A stretch of 55,228 nt of DNA from an uncultured bacterium (lineage in GTDB: Bacteria; Bacillota; Clostridia; Lachnospirales; Lachnospiraceae): positions 1-55,228 of the forward strand of contig CAMWUN010000021.1 in NCBI GenBank assembly GCA_947177425.1, read 5' to 3'. Within the stretch, counting starts at the first letter, position 1. Each line of letters opens with the position of its first letter. The position numbers and the translations under genes were made by a program. Positions 41,620 through 49,744 of this stretch are shown piece after piece. The notes below the pieces were generated by a model. That model made no database searches, was not told the origin of the DNA, and saw nothing but the letters and a program-made list of their open reading frames with translations.

Positions 41620-42279
41620 CTAAAATACGTACTTCCTTATACCATCCATAATTTTTCCGATATCATCTGCAATGCCAAGCTTTTCGCTTGCTACCGTAAG
41701 GGCATCTCCAGCCAGATCCACCATCCGCACAAAATTTGCAGGATCCATAGCCACAGCTATTGCCGACTGTTTAAAGGCCAGGGAATCGGGATAACCAAAA
41801 TACTGCATGACCCCCGGCGTTGGAAAGCTGAAAGTCACTTCCGCCATAATCTGGGTGGCAAACAATCCCCGGTCAATGGTCACGGTGTTATCCGCATAGG
41901 CTCCCCCGGCCAGTATCAGTGTGCTTTCCGCTACCTTGTCCATAAACCGCTGTAACTCTCCCTGACTTGTCCATGCCCCATATCCGGCAATCTCCCGATA
42001 GAGCACAAGCAGATTGTCGTGGGCCGCCTTGTAGTAGGCATTGACATCCGCAGGGTCTGACGAAAAATCAATGGCCTTCTGTGTATAATCCCCCAGCTCC
42101 CGGTAGCCGGGATTGGCCAGCACATGGGCGCCCTGGTGGGCCACCCGCTGTACCTGATAAAGCATTGCCATTTCCTGCAGCTTAAATAGTCCTAAATAAA
42201 TAAGGGCAAAAACAGTCAGCAACACAATAGGAAAAACAATGACCGCTTCCACCATGACTGCGCCTTTTTCTTTCTTCAT
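41620..42279 (-). CDS. TadE/TadF-like pseudopilin
   Basis: The 219-residue protein starts with KKEKGAVMVEAVIVFPIVLL, a pilin-type leader with the conserved glutamate after the cleavage site, and has an outside domain of about 180 residues. It lies nine bases after the Flp pilin gene and nine bases before the TadG-like gene. A TTG six bases earlier is an alternative start. A role as minor pilin is inferred from the family. Confidence 0.87.
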   Translation of the reverse strand: MKKEKGAVMVEAVIVFPIVLLTVFALIYLGLFKLQEMAMLYQVQRVAHQGAHVLANPGYRELGDYTQKAIDFSSDPADVNAYYKAAHDNLLVLYREIAGYGAWTSQGELQRFMDKVAESTLILAGGAYADNTVTIDRGLFATQIMAEVTFSFPTPGVMQYFGYPDSLAFKQSAIAVAMDPANFVRMVDLAGDALTVASEKLGIADDIGKIMDGIRKYVF

Positions 42280-42288
42280 AATCAAAAA

Positions 42289-42501
42289 TCAGCCGCCAAT
42301 AAACTCTGTCAACTGCCCAAATACATTTTGTACTGCTGCTGTTAGCTGATCTTTGAAAATAACCGCAATGGCGATCACAATTACCATAATCAGAATAATA
42401 GACACAAAGTTAGTATCCCCATCCTCTTTTAGCAATTCTTCCAGCTTTTCATTCAAAATCTGTTTTAAATGTAATTTTTTGATTTGTAAAAATGTTTTCA
42501 T
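42289..42501 (-). CDS. Flp-type pilin (major subunit)
   Basis: The 70-residue protein has a charged leader (KTFLQIKKLHLKQILNEKLEELLKEDGD), one long hydrophobic segment (about 31-48, TNFVSIILIMVIVIAIAVIF) and a short tail (QNVFGQLTEFIGG). This fits Flp1-like pilins of clostridia, with cleavage likely near the DGD. AGAGGAATC precedes the ATG at 42501. An inverted repeat (AAGCAT/ATGCTT) lies upstream at about 42556-42571. It lies between tadC and the TadE/TadF-like gene. Confidence 0.85.
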   Translation of the reverse strand: MKTFLQIKKLHLKQILNEKLEELLKEDGDTNFVSIILIMVIVIAIAVIFKDQLTAAVQNVFGQLTEFIGG

Positions 42502-42593
42502 GCCCGATTCCTCTTTTCTTTCTTTTTCTGTTTTTTGTGCAACCTTTATCTCAAAGCATATGAATGCTTCGGAAACTATGTAACGCCAGTTTC

Positions 42594-43460
42594 CTATAAC
42601 CCCGAAATAATCGGAGCCATAATCATAAATAATATACCGATGAAAATAATCACCGTGGGCATCAGCAGTTTTGCATTTGCCTTTTCCCCTTTCTGTTTCA
42701 CCAGATTTCTCTTTTCCAGCCACAGTTCATCTGCCATATCTTTTAAAAACATGGTCAGTTCCGCCGCACCCTTTTCCAGTCCCTGAATTACCATGGAGGA
42801 AAACTTCCGCACTTCCTTAATGCCGCACCGCTCTGCAAATTCCCGGTATGCCGCCGCTTCCTGCACACCATTTTCAAGTTGTGCCGCGGTCAGACGCATT
42901 TCCTGGAACAAAACCGTATCGGACTGCTGGGCAATCAGATTCCAGGCGTCCCTAAGCAGCATCCCCGAATTCACAAGCAGAGTCATCTTGGACAACACCT
43001 GTGGGAATTCCGCCAGAATTTCTTCCCTTCTGGCTGTAAGCTTGTCCTTGAAACTTTCATTCATGTACCATACAAAAATCGCCGCAAGGACCGCCCCGAA
43101 AAGCAGGGCAATGGGATTGTTGGCTAAAAGGGCCAGCAGGAAAATAATGGGAAGTACCGTAATCACATAGGTAATCTTCCCTCCCACAGACACATAGTAA
43201 TAGTACTCTGCATACTTCTTTCCATACACTTCCGACATCAGCTTAATCTTCTTTCTGGATGAATCGGATTTTATGTTAAAATGAATAATTTCCATAATTT
43301 GAAACCCGATATAAAACAGTTCGCTTAAATAATAATCATCAGGATTGATGGAGGAAGTCATTTCCCTGAACTTTTCCTCATATTTTGCCGCCAGTATCAC
43401 CCAGAACAGGACAACCACTGTTGTAGGCACCAGCATTGCAAGCTGAAATGTACTCTGCAT
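42594..43460 (-). CDS. tadC: TadC-type inner-membrane platform protein
   Basis: The 288-residue protein belongs to the type II secretion system F family. It has an N-terminal membrane segment (STFQLAMLVPTTVVVLFWVIL), central segments, the T2SSF helical domain (EEILAEFPQVLSKMTLLVNSGM, LENGVQEAAAYREFAERCG) and a C-terminal membrane segment. It forms the platform for pilus assembly together with TadB, the next upstream gene, separated by 92 bases that contain a strong hairpin. Confidence 0.92.
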   Translation of the reverse strand: MQSTFQLAMLVPTTVVVLFWVILAAKYEEKFREMTSSINPDDYYLSELFYIGFQIMEIIHFNIKSDSSRKKIKLMSEVYGKKYAEYYYYVSVGGKITYVITVLPIIFLLALLANNPIALLFGAVLAAIFVWYMNESFKDKLTARREEILAEFPQVLSKMTLLVNSGMLLRDAWNLIAQQSDTVLFQEMRLTAAQLENGVQEAAAYREFAERCGIKEVRKFSSMVIQGLEKGAAELTMFLKDMADELWLEKRNLVKQKGEKANAKLLMPTVIIFIGILFMIMAPIISGL

Positions 43461-43489
43461 GTTTCACACCTTTCCTTTTATTCCCGCAG

Positions 43490-43529
43490 GCAGCCGTCAA
43501 ATTCAGGCTCGTCTGGCCTTGACGACTGC
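43490..43529 (-). other. Hairpin between tadB and tadC
   Basis: On the plus strand GCAGCCGTCAA (43490-43500) and TTGACGACTGC (43519-43529) form an 11-bp stem with one G-T pair, with an inner GGC/GCC. No T run follows on the minus strand, so this is more likely an RNA processing or stabilising structure than a terminator. Its arms resemble pieces of the intergenic repeat at about 1640-1660. Confidence 0.55.
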
Positions 43530-43552
43530 AGCGTGAGTAGTCCCCCACTGTT

Positions 43553-44353
43553 TCAGACTTTGATATCTGTAAATTTCCGTCCCAGGTGATAAGCCAGATA
43601 AAACATCCCCAAAGCTATCAGTTTAATCACCACATTTATAACTGTATTGGAAGCCGCCGTCATGTCGCTGCCCATTCCGCCCAGACTTACCAGTATGATC
43701 AAAGGCATAATCATCATGATATTGAGTTCGTTTTTGTTACCTGCAATGATTGTCTGGATTTCCATTTCTATTTCGATTTTGTCATTAATCACATCCCGGG
43801 TGGATGCAATAATATTCTGGATATTGGCCCCCTGCCTTAAGGAAACCCGGAACACGTCCGCAAAGCTTGCCACATCCTCCAGGCCGCTGCGCTGGGCAAA
43901 ATTAGTCAGCAGGTCTTCTATATTAATATTGTTTTCCATCCCCGTCACAATGATTGCCAGTTCTGTGGTTATGTCCGCCTGATCCCCATAAATCTGTTCT
44001 AAATCGTTCCAAGCATCTTTGAAAGAATCCAGCGTATTTTTGCCTGTGGCATAAGATGAGGTAAGGGATTCCAGTAAATCCTTAAACTGTAAGAGCAGCT
44101 CCTTTGATCTTTTCTTCTGCCTGCTTTCCCGGTAAATTCCCTGTGCCAGAATTGCAACAGCGATGGATGCAGCAATCGTCACTGCCACGTTTTTAAAAAA
44201 CAGATAAGATACCAGCGCTCCTATCCCTGCGCCCATCAGACCTGCTACAATTCTATCCTGGGGGGACATATGATACACATGATAGTCGTCACCGCCGCCT
44301 ATCAACGATTCTACCGGTTCGTATTTTTCTTCCTTTTTGTGAAAAAAAGCCAT
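43553..44353 (-). CDS. tadB: TadB-type inner-membrane platform protein
   Basis: The 266-residue protein is a second type II secretion F-family protein, with two N-terminal membrane segments (about 32-70), the helical T2SSF domain (FKDLLESLTSSYATGKNTLD and FAQRSGLEDVASFADVFRVS) and C-terminal segments (LNIMMIMPLIILVSLGGMG). It starts nine bases after the CpaF gene. It is paired with TadC, as in all Tad systems. Confidence 0.92.
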   Translation of the reverse strand: MAFFHKKEEKYEPVESLIGGGDDYHVYHMSPQDRIVAGLMGAGIGALVSYLFFKNVAVTIAASIAVAILAQGIYRESRQKKRSKELLLQFKDLLESLTSSYATGKNTLDSFKDAWNDLEQIYGDQADITTELAIIVTGMENNINIEDLLTNFAQRSGLEDVASFADVFRVSLRQGANIQNIIASTRDVINDKIEIEMEIQTIIAGNKNELNIMMIMPLIILVSLGGMGSDMTAASNTVINVVIKLIALGMFYLAYHLGRKFTDIKV

Positions 44354-44362
44354 ATCACACCT

Positions 44363-45601
44363 CTATATTTTTCCTCTGTAACCCATCAGCTTTAACTTAA
44401 AATCATTGATAAGCGGATTTTCTGTCCTTTTCAGCGTCCCAATCACCTTATCGATTGTGGAAGTTTCATCCTCCTCAAACATATAAAGGGGATTCAGTTT
44501 TATTTCCCCGCTTTCATATTTCACTACTTCTGTAATCTCCATGGTTTTTCTGGAACGGTCACGGAGCCTGGACAAATGGACGATAATATCCACCGCCGAC
44601 GCTATCTGCTGTCGCACCGCATCTAAGGGAAGTCCCTCCGCCCCTGTCAAAACCATAGTTTCCAGACGGCTTAACATATCTCTTGTGGAATTGGCATGGC
44701 CTGTTGACAGGGAACCGTCATGGCCTGTATTCATGGCCTGCAGCATGTCCAGCGCTTCCGCTCCCCTGACTTCCCCTACAACAATACGGTCGGGCCGCAT
44801 ACGGAGCGCCGATTTTATCAGATCCCGGATAGTAACTGCTCCCACCCCTGCGGTATTGGCGTTTCTGGTTTCCAGACTGACCAGATTATCCACACTGGCT
44901 ATCTGCAGTTCAGCCGAATCCTCAATGGTAATTACCCGTTCATCGCAGGGAATAAAGTTGGAAATTGCGTTCAGAAAAGTGGTCTTGCCGGAACCTGTTC
45001 CCCCGCAGATAAAAATATTGTACTTTGCCCTTACCAGCAGCCGGAGTACATCCGCAATCTGCGGTGTAATGGAACCATACTGAATCAGCTTTTCCACTGT
45101 CATGGGTTCTTTGGAAAATTTTCGTATTGTGACAATAGGGCCTTTCAGCGATATGGGAGGCAGTACCACATTCACACGGGAGCCGTCTGGCAGTCTGGTA
45201 TCCACAATGGGATTTGCCTGATTGACTTCCCTGCCTGCCAGCGCTACAATTCTCTGTATAATATCCTGCAGCTTTTCCTCACTTTCGAATTCTTCTTCCA
45301 GTTTCATCAGCTTCCCGGATTTTTCTATAAAAATATCTGCCGGCCCGTTAATCATCACTTCCGTAACCGTATCATCATTTATGATCGTGTCTAAAAGGCC
45401 AAATCCTCTGATAGCGCTGATTATCTGGTCAATCAGAAATGCCTTGTCCCCTATGGACACATACTTTCCATCAAAATATAAATCCACTTCCTCCCTGACC
45501 TGTTTCTCCAACATCTCATCCGTTGTTTTAGTCAGGTTAATGCTTTCCAGAATTTTTCTGCGGATATCCTCCTGGGCCTTTCCCATTATTTCCTGAGCCA
45601 T
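44363..45601 (-). CDS. cpaF: CpaF/TadA-type secretion ATPase
   Basis: The 412-residue protein is the hexameric ATPase that drives Flp pilus assembly. It has the N-terminal helical region, Walker A GGTGSGKTT (about 200-208), the acidic box ITIEDSAELQ, and the Walker B region VVGEVRGAEALDMLQAM with the histidine box TGHDGSLSTGHAN. It lies 20 bases after the TadZ-like gene. The protein is complete and normal in length. Confidence 0.96.
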   Translation of the reverse strand: MAQEIMGKAQEDIRRKILESINLTKTTDEMLEKQVREEVDLYFDGKYVSIGDKAFLIDQIISAIRGFGLLDTIINDDTVTEVMINGPADIFIEKSGKLMKLEEEFESEEKLQDIIQRIVALAGREVNQANPIVDTRLPDGSRVNVVLPPISLKGPIVTIRKFSKEPMTVEKLIQYGSITPQIADVLRLLVRAKYNIFICGGTGSGKTTFLNAISNFIPCDERVITIEDSAELQIASVDNLVSLETRNANTAGVGAVTIRDLIKSALRMRPDRIVVGEVRGAEALDMLQAMNTGHDGSLSTGHANSTRDMLSRLETMVLTGAEGLPLDAVRQQIASAVDIIVHLSRLRDRSRKTMEITEVVKYESGEIKLNPLYMFEEDETSTIDKVIGTLKRTENPLINDFKLKLMGYRGKI

Positions 45602-45621
45602 GTTACATCTCTCCTTCGCAA

Positions 45622-46692
45622 TTATTTTATACCCTGCAGCAGTTCCATTTTGGCTATTTTATCAATAATGCCTGTGAAATTGCCGTTTTCAATCATTGGG
45701 AAAGCACCGCCCACACGAATCTGTGAAATCTGGTCCGGTATCTGTGCATTTTTTAGGATTTTGTTAAAGTAAATTTGTATTTTGGAAATAATATCAACTT
45801 TCTTTACTTCTTCCACAGTCTGGACAAATTCCAGATAGCGTCCCAGTTTCAGCAATGCAATCTCACTGTTATCTGTCACCATCACCACACGGTTTGCCAT
45901 GGACATTACCGCAATTTCCTTATCCTGCAAGCCGTTTCCCAGGTCAATGATAACCTTGTCATAAACTTTCGCTGTCTCAATTGCTTTCAGCAATTCTTTT
46001 ATTTCTTCCGGAAGCAGACTTTGCAAATCCATGGGATTGGAACATTCCTTAAAATAATATGTCCCTGTTTCATCCCGCGAGACAGAACTTTCAATTTTCA
46101 GTCCCAGGGTATTACGCCTGCTCTTTACTGCATAAACCAGTTCATCAAGCCCCGGTTTTTCTTCTCCCCTAAATGACATCTTACAGGAGCCGGTATTTTC
46201 CAAATTTAAGTACAGGGTTTTTTCCATTTGGGAAAATGATTTTGCAGCTGCGCAGGCAATCGTTGACGCGCCAAGCCCTCCTGCCGCCGATATAAAGGCA
46301 ATAAAAGTCGTTTTTCCGCTGACAATGGATGTATTTTCATACCGGGCGTGTTCTTTTCTGGCATATAAATCCAATAAATCTTTATAAATCTGGTCAGCGC
46401 GCCGGTATTTTGCAAGATACCATATACCCTCTTCCTGTCCGTCGTCCTCATCCACAAGATATGCCCACAGACGGCCGTCCCTTAATTTTTCATCCAGACT
46501 TTGCAGTCCGGATTCCATTTCCCCACCCACTAATATGAGGTCTGCCGTATCAGATTCAAATATATGCTGTAAATATTCAGATTGTGTATAGACATTCCAT
46601 TGAAATTTGTCATAGTAGTGTGAATTAAAATAATTTACCAGTCTTTCACAATACAATGCATCATCAGAACAGACAGATACTTTGATTTTCAT
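45622..46692 (-). CDS. TadZ/CpaE-like ParA-type ATPase
   Basis: The 356-residue protein has an atypical receiver-like N-terminal domain (about 1-110) and a ParA/MinD-like domain (about 125-350). The Walker A is GGLGAST (about 138-144), in which the lysines of ParA are replaced, as in many TadZ proteins; the downstream motif KVIIDLGNGLQDKE fits Walker B. TadZ places the Tad machine in the cell. It is the first gene of the long operon, about 60 bases downstream of the candidate invertible segment. Confidence 0.88.
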   Translation of the reverse strand: MKIKVSVCSDDALYCERLVNYFNSHYYDKFQWNVYTQSEYLQHIFESDTADLILVGGEMESGLQSLDEKLRDGRLWAYLVDEDDGQEEGIWYLAKYRRADQIYKDLLDLYARKEHARYENTSIVSGKTTFIAFISAAGGLGASTIACAAAKSFSQMEKTLYLNLENTGSCKMSFRGEEKPGLDELVYAVKSRRNTLGLKIESSVSRDETGTYYFKECSNPMDLQSLLPEEIKELLKAIETAKVYDKVIIDLGNGLQDKEIAVMSMANRVVMVTDNSEIALLKLGRYLEFVQTVEEVKKVDIISKIQIYFNKILKNAQIPDQISQIRVGGAFPMIENGNFTGIIDKIAKMELLQGIK

Positions 46693-46751
46693 AAGAAATT
46701 CCCCATACCCTCACAATTATTGGCAGACATGTCTGCCTGCCGTCATCCGGT

Positions 46752-46888
46752 TTTGTTTCAGAAAGCAGACTTTTTGAAACAAAGCGATTATAATGAAAAA
46801 AAGAAGCGATAAATTGATTTAGAACATGAAATAATTCTTTTTTATAAATTGTTTTACATGTTTCAAAAAGTCTACATTTTAAAACAAA
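46752..46888. promoter_or_regulatory. Candidate invertible promoter segment upstream of the Tad operon
   Basis: Two sequences of about 30 bp (46752-46781 and 46859-46888) are inverted copies of each other: 15 bp are identical (AGACTTTTTGAAACA) and the rest matches about 11 of 15. Each arm is itself an imperfect dyad, and the left is close to perfect (TTTGTTTCA...TGAAACAAA) with centre CAGA versus TAGA in the right arm. They enclose 77 bp that hold TATAAT on the minus strand (46787-46792), facing the Tad operon, with a poor -35. A serine recombinase gene lies on the other side. Inversion would turn the promoter away from the operon. Confidence 0.5.
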
Positions 46889-46926
46889 TTTATCCATTTT
46901 TTTCCAGTTGCTATGCAACAGACTGT

Positions 46927-47544
46927 TCAGATACCTTCACTGTTGCGCTGCTCTTCATATTCCCTGCATCTCCTGTAAAAGGTTGAATAGCTTATATGAA
47001 GCTTTCCCGCTGCGGCACGGGCTGAAATCCTTCCATTTTCCCATTCCTCAAACATTTTTTCAAACATATTTGTCACTTCCACCCTTTTCCGCCCAAACTG
47101 GACACCATTTCTTCTGGCAAGGGCAATCCCTTCCGCCTGCCTGCTTTTAATAAAAGAATGTTCCGTCTCCGCCACATAAGCCAGTATCTGCAATACCAAA
47201 TCCGCCACAAAAGTGCCTGTCAAATCTCCGTTGACAGAAGCCGTGTTCAATAACGGCATGTCAATCACAATAATATTTGCTTCCATTTCCTTGACAATCT
47301 TACGCCACTGTTCCAGAATTTCCTGATAGTTCCTCCCCAGCCTGTCTATGCTCTTAATGCAGATCACATCTCCCACTTTCAATTTGTGTATCAAATCATG
47401 ATAGGCAGGACGCAGGAAACTTTTACCAGACACCTTATCCACATAAATGTCCTCTTTTTGTATTCCCATTTCCAACATCGCTTCCACCTGTCTTGCCGGA
47501 TTCTGGTCTTTTGACGAAACTCTCACATAACCGTATTTTCTCAT
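46927..47544 (-). CDS. Serine recombinase, resolvase/invertase type
   Basis: The 205-residue protein has an N-terminal resolvase domain with catalytic S10 (YVRVSSKDQ), the arginine motif SIDRLGRNYQEI, the long E-helix, and a C-terminal helix-turn-helix (NGRISARAAAGKLHISYSTFYRRCREY). Its size matches Hin/Gin-type invertases and Tn3-type resolvases, without the large domain of integrases. ATG at 47544 follows AGGAAAGG. It may act on the inverted repeats between its end and the Tad operon. A transposon resolvase is the alternative, but no transposase is near. Confidence 0.9.
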   Translation of the reverse strand: MRKYGYVRVSSKDQNPARQVEAMLEMGIQKEDIYVDKVSGKSFLRPAYHDLIHKLKVGDVICIKSIDRLGRNYQEILEQWRKIVKEMEANIIVIDMPLLNTASVNGDLTGTFVADLVLQILAYVAETEHSFIKSRQAEGIALARRNGVQFGRKRVEVTNMFEKMFEEWENGRISARAAAGKLHISYSTFYRRCREYEEQRNSEGI

Positions 47545-47631
47545 TTGTATAACCTTTCCTTTCTTCAAATTTCTATAAGAAAGTATACACAGCCATCAGA
47601 ATTGCCGATATCTTTTTATTCCCACAAGCAG

Positions 47632-47670
47632 CAAAAGAATGCCACGCTTCGCAAGTTAAATTATTGTAAT
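47632..47670 (+). repeat. Single copy of repeat family A
   Basis: The unit GCCACGCTTCGCAAG followed by TTATTGTAAT matches the 37-bp unit of 713-897. It lies between the recombinase gene and the terminator of the next operon. Confidence 0.75.
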
Positions 47671-47709
47671 AAAAAGCACCTTGCGCTGACTTTTTCAGTC
47701 AACACAAGG
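47671..47709 (-). terminator. Terminator of the DUF2142 gene
   Basis: On the minus strand a two-part stem (CCTTG/CAAGG with inner TGACT/AGTCA) is followed by TTTTTATT. It separates the recombinase gene from the upstream gene. Confidence 0.8.
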
Positions 47710-47738
47710 CGTTCTGCTCATTTTTCCATGATAAAATT

Positions 47739-49686
47739 TTATCCAATATAAGAACTAAATGAAATCACATCCATTAAAACCAGTAAATTAATCAAATACA
47801 GCCCAATAATTCCACCACTGCATCCCTGTACATCAGTCTGCCCGGATTTTCCCATGCTTAAAAATCCGCAGCATATCAATGGCAGTACAGGCAGGAAATA
47901 TCTTCCCTGCAGACCTTCTATGGAATACGTGGACGCCGCAATGTCTGTCCATTGTATATACAGACTGGTTGCAATGAGAAGAACAATGCCCAGACTTAAG
48001 ACAAGCATAGCCGCTTCCGCCAGATAATCAGGACTTTCTCTTTTTCCCTTTTCCTTATAATATACTTTGTAGAACAACATCACGATAAACAAAATCAGAA
48101 TACCGTTTACCTCAATATTCAGACTGCCAAGTTTGGAGCCAAGCATCTCTCCAATGAATCCTTCCTCATTCTTCCAGAACATCTTATCCAGTATATACAA
48201 ATACCTTCCCGGATTCTGCAAAATAAACTGTATTTTTTCAGCGGTGTCTCCCCCGGCCCGGGTATTTCCAAGATAACTCTTTGCAATCAGAAGCCAGCCC
48301 ATCGAACAGACGGCAACCTCTGCCACACCAGCCGCTTTATGAATCCATTCCTTTTTCCTGCTTCCAAATCCTTCCATGGGAATAAGCAAAAACAAAAAGG
48401 CCGCAGGGAAATATACCACCTTGCATGAGGAAACCAGCGCAATCAGCAGATACATAACTACAATTTCCTGCCTGCTCATTTTTGCTTTCCTATTCCGCAT
48501 ATACAGACAGAAAGATAAGACAGCCACCACAGCCGCATAAGTAATGGCATCCACCGACAAACTTGCACGCTCCTGCAATGCCATGGGCAGAAGGGAAATG
48601 AATACAACCGCTTCTTTTCCATAAGGAATATATTTCACGCCATAATACAGCAGTGCCGTACACCCTGCCACATTGGCAATGCTTCCTGCCAAAACCAGAA
48701 GGTACGTATTGTTGCACAGTAAATCGGCAATTCCAATTCCCAATACCTGAAATATATAAGATACAGGGGAATATAATGCCATATTGACGTTATTATGCAT
48801 GATACTTCCTGCCGGATTAATCTGCATGTTAAAATGCTTCCATAAAATAAAGGGCGAATAGGTATACCATTCATAAGGAATCAAATTATCCGGAATCGGA
48901 ATATTTCCGCCCTCCGGCGACAAAAAGTACCCATGCACGATTCCATATGCCCTGACATAATGATTCACCTCATCCGGCACTTGAAAAACGGGAACACAAA
49001 ACAGATATAAAGGACATAAAATCAATGACAGCAAAAGAAAAAGATTTTCTGGCTTTGAAAAGAACTCCCTTTTCTTTTGCCCAATCAGACATACGGCCGC
49101 CAATAAAATAAAGGCAGTCCACGCAAATACACGTTTTCTTGCAGATACGCTCAATAACAGATAGGTCATACGGTTCCAGATTGTACCGTCATTGTTCAGA
49201 CGGAAAGCAAATGCCTGGTGATCCTCCTGCACATCACTTGAAATCCGAATCGTATATTCTTTTCCGGCATCAATTTTTACCCCCCCCCGGCCAAAAAAGC
49301 TCTACAGCACTTCCAAGGGAGTCCGTGACTTCATAAAAATTATTGTTTGAAAGCAGGATGGACGCTGTCAACCGGCCCCCATCATATAAGTCAACCGCTG
49401 TGGACGCCTCTGATGCTGTCTCAGGATTCAACAAACTAAACAAAACCGAATTTATTTTACTTCCGGCCGCTCTGACTGTCACCTCAACAGGTTTGTCGTT
49501 CGTTATAAATACATAATTATCTGATGGCTCTATATAGGCATCAGCCGCGATATAGTCATCACGTATGATATAAGTGTAAGAAACAATAAGCAGAATAGAA
49601 AATATAATTAATTTGTTTCTTATCAGTTGTTTAAATAAAAATGCTCCTGCTTCATGCATAGACTTAATTTCCTTTCCGGCGGTCAC
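47739..49686 (-). pseudogene. DUF2142-type membrane protein, broken at a G9 tract
   Basis: Two frames together make one protein of about 650 residues. The N-terminal part (49270-49686) has a membrane segment (KLIIFSILLIVSYTYII) and a beta-rich outside domain. The C-terminal part (47739-49290) has about 12 membrane segments and FVCPxFQVPDE-like marks (PVFQVPDEVNHYVRAYG) of DUF2142, a family tied to surface polysaccharide glycosyl transfer. The frames switch at nine G on the minus strand (49280-49288); eight G would restore FWPGGVKIDAGKEY. Either slipped-strand phase variation or a sequencing error explains it. GTG at 49686 follows AAAAGGAG; ATG at 49659 is another start. Confidence 0.78.
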
Positions 49687-49744
49687 AAAAGCCTGCTCCT
49701 TTTCCACAGTCAAGGAGCCAATGCCGGGCCTGCCCCTGGCTGCA

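Noticed and set aside
26924-46692. Type VII or type VI secretion system instead of Tad
   Set aside because: No EssC/EccC, WXG100, Hcp or VgrG is present; CpaF, TadB/TadC, Flp and prepilin peptidase define Tad.
46927-47544. Integrase of a mobile element carrying the Tad locus
   Set aside because: The protein is only 205 residues, with no large-serine-recombinase domain; no attachment sites or other mobility genes were seen around the locus.
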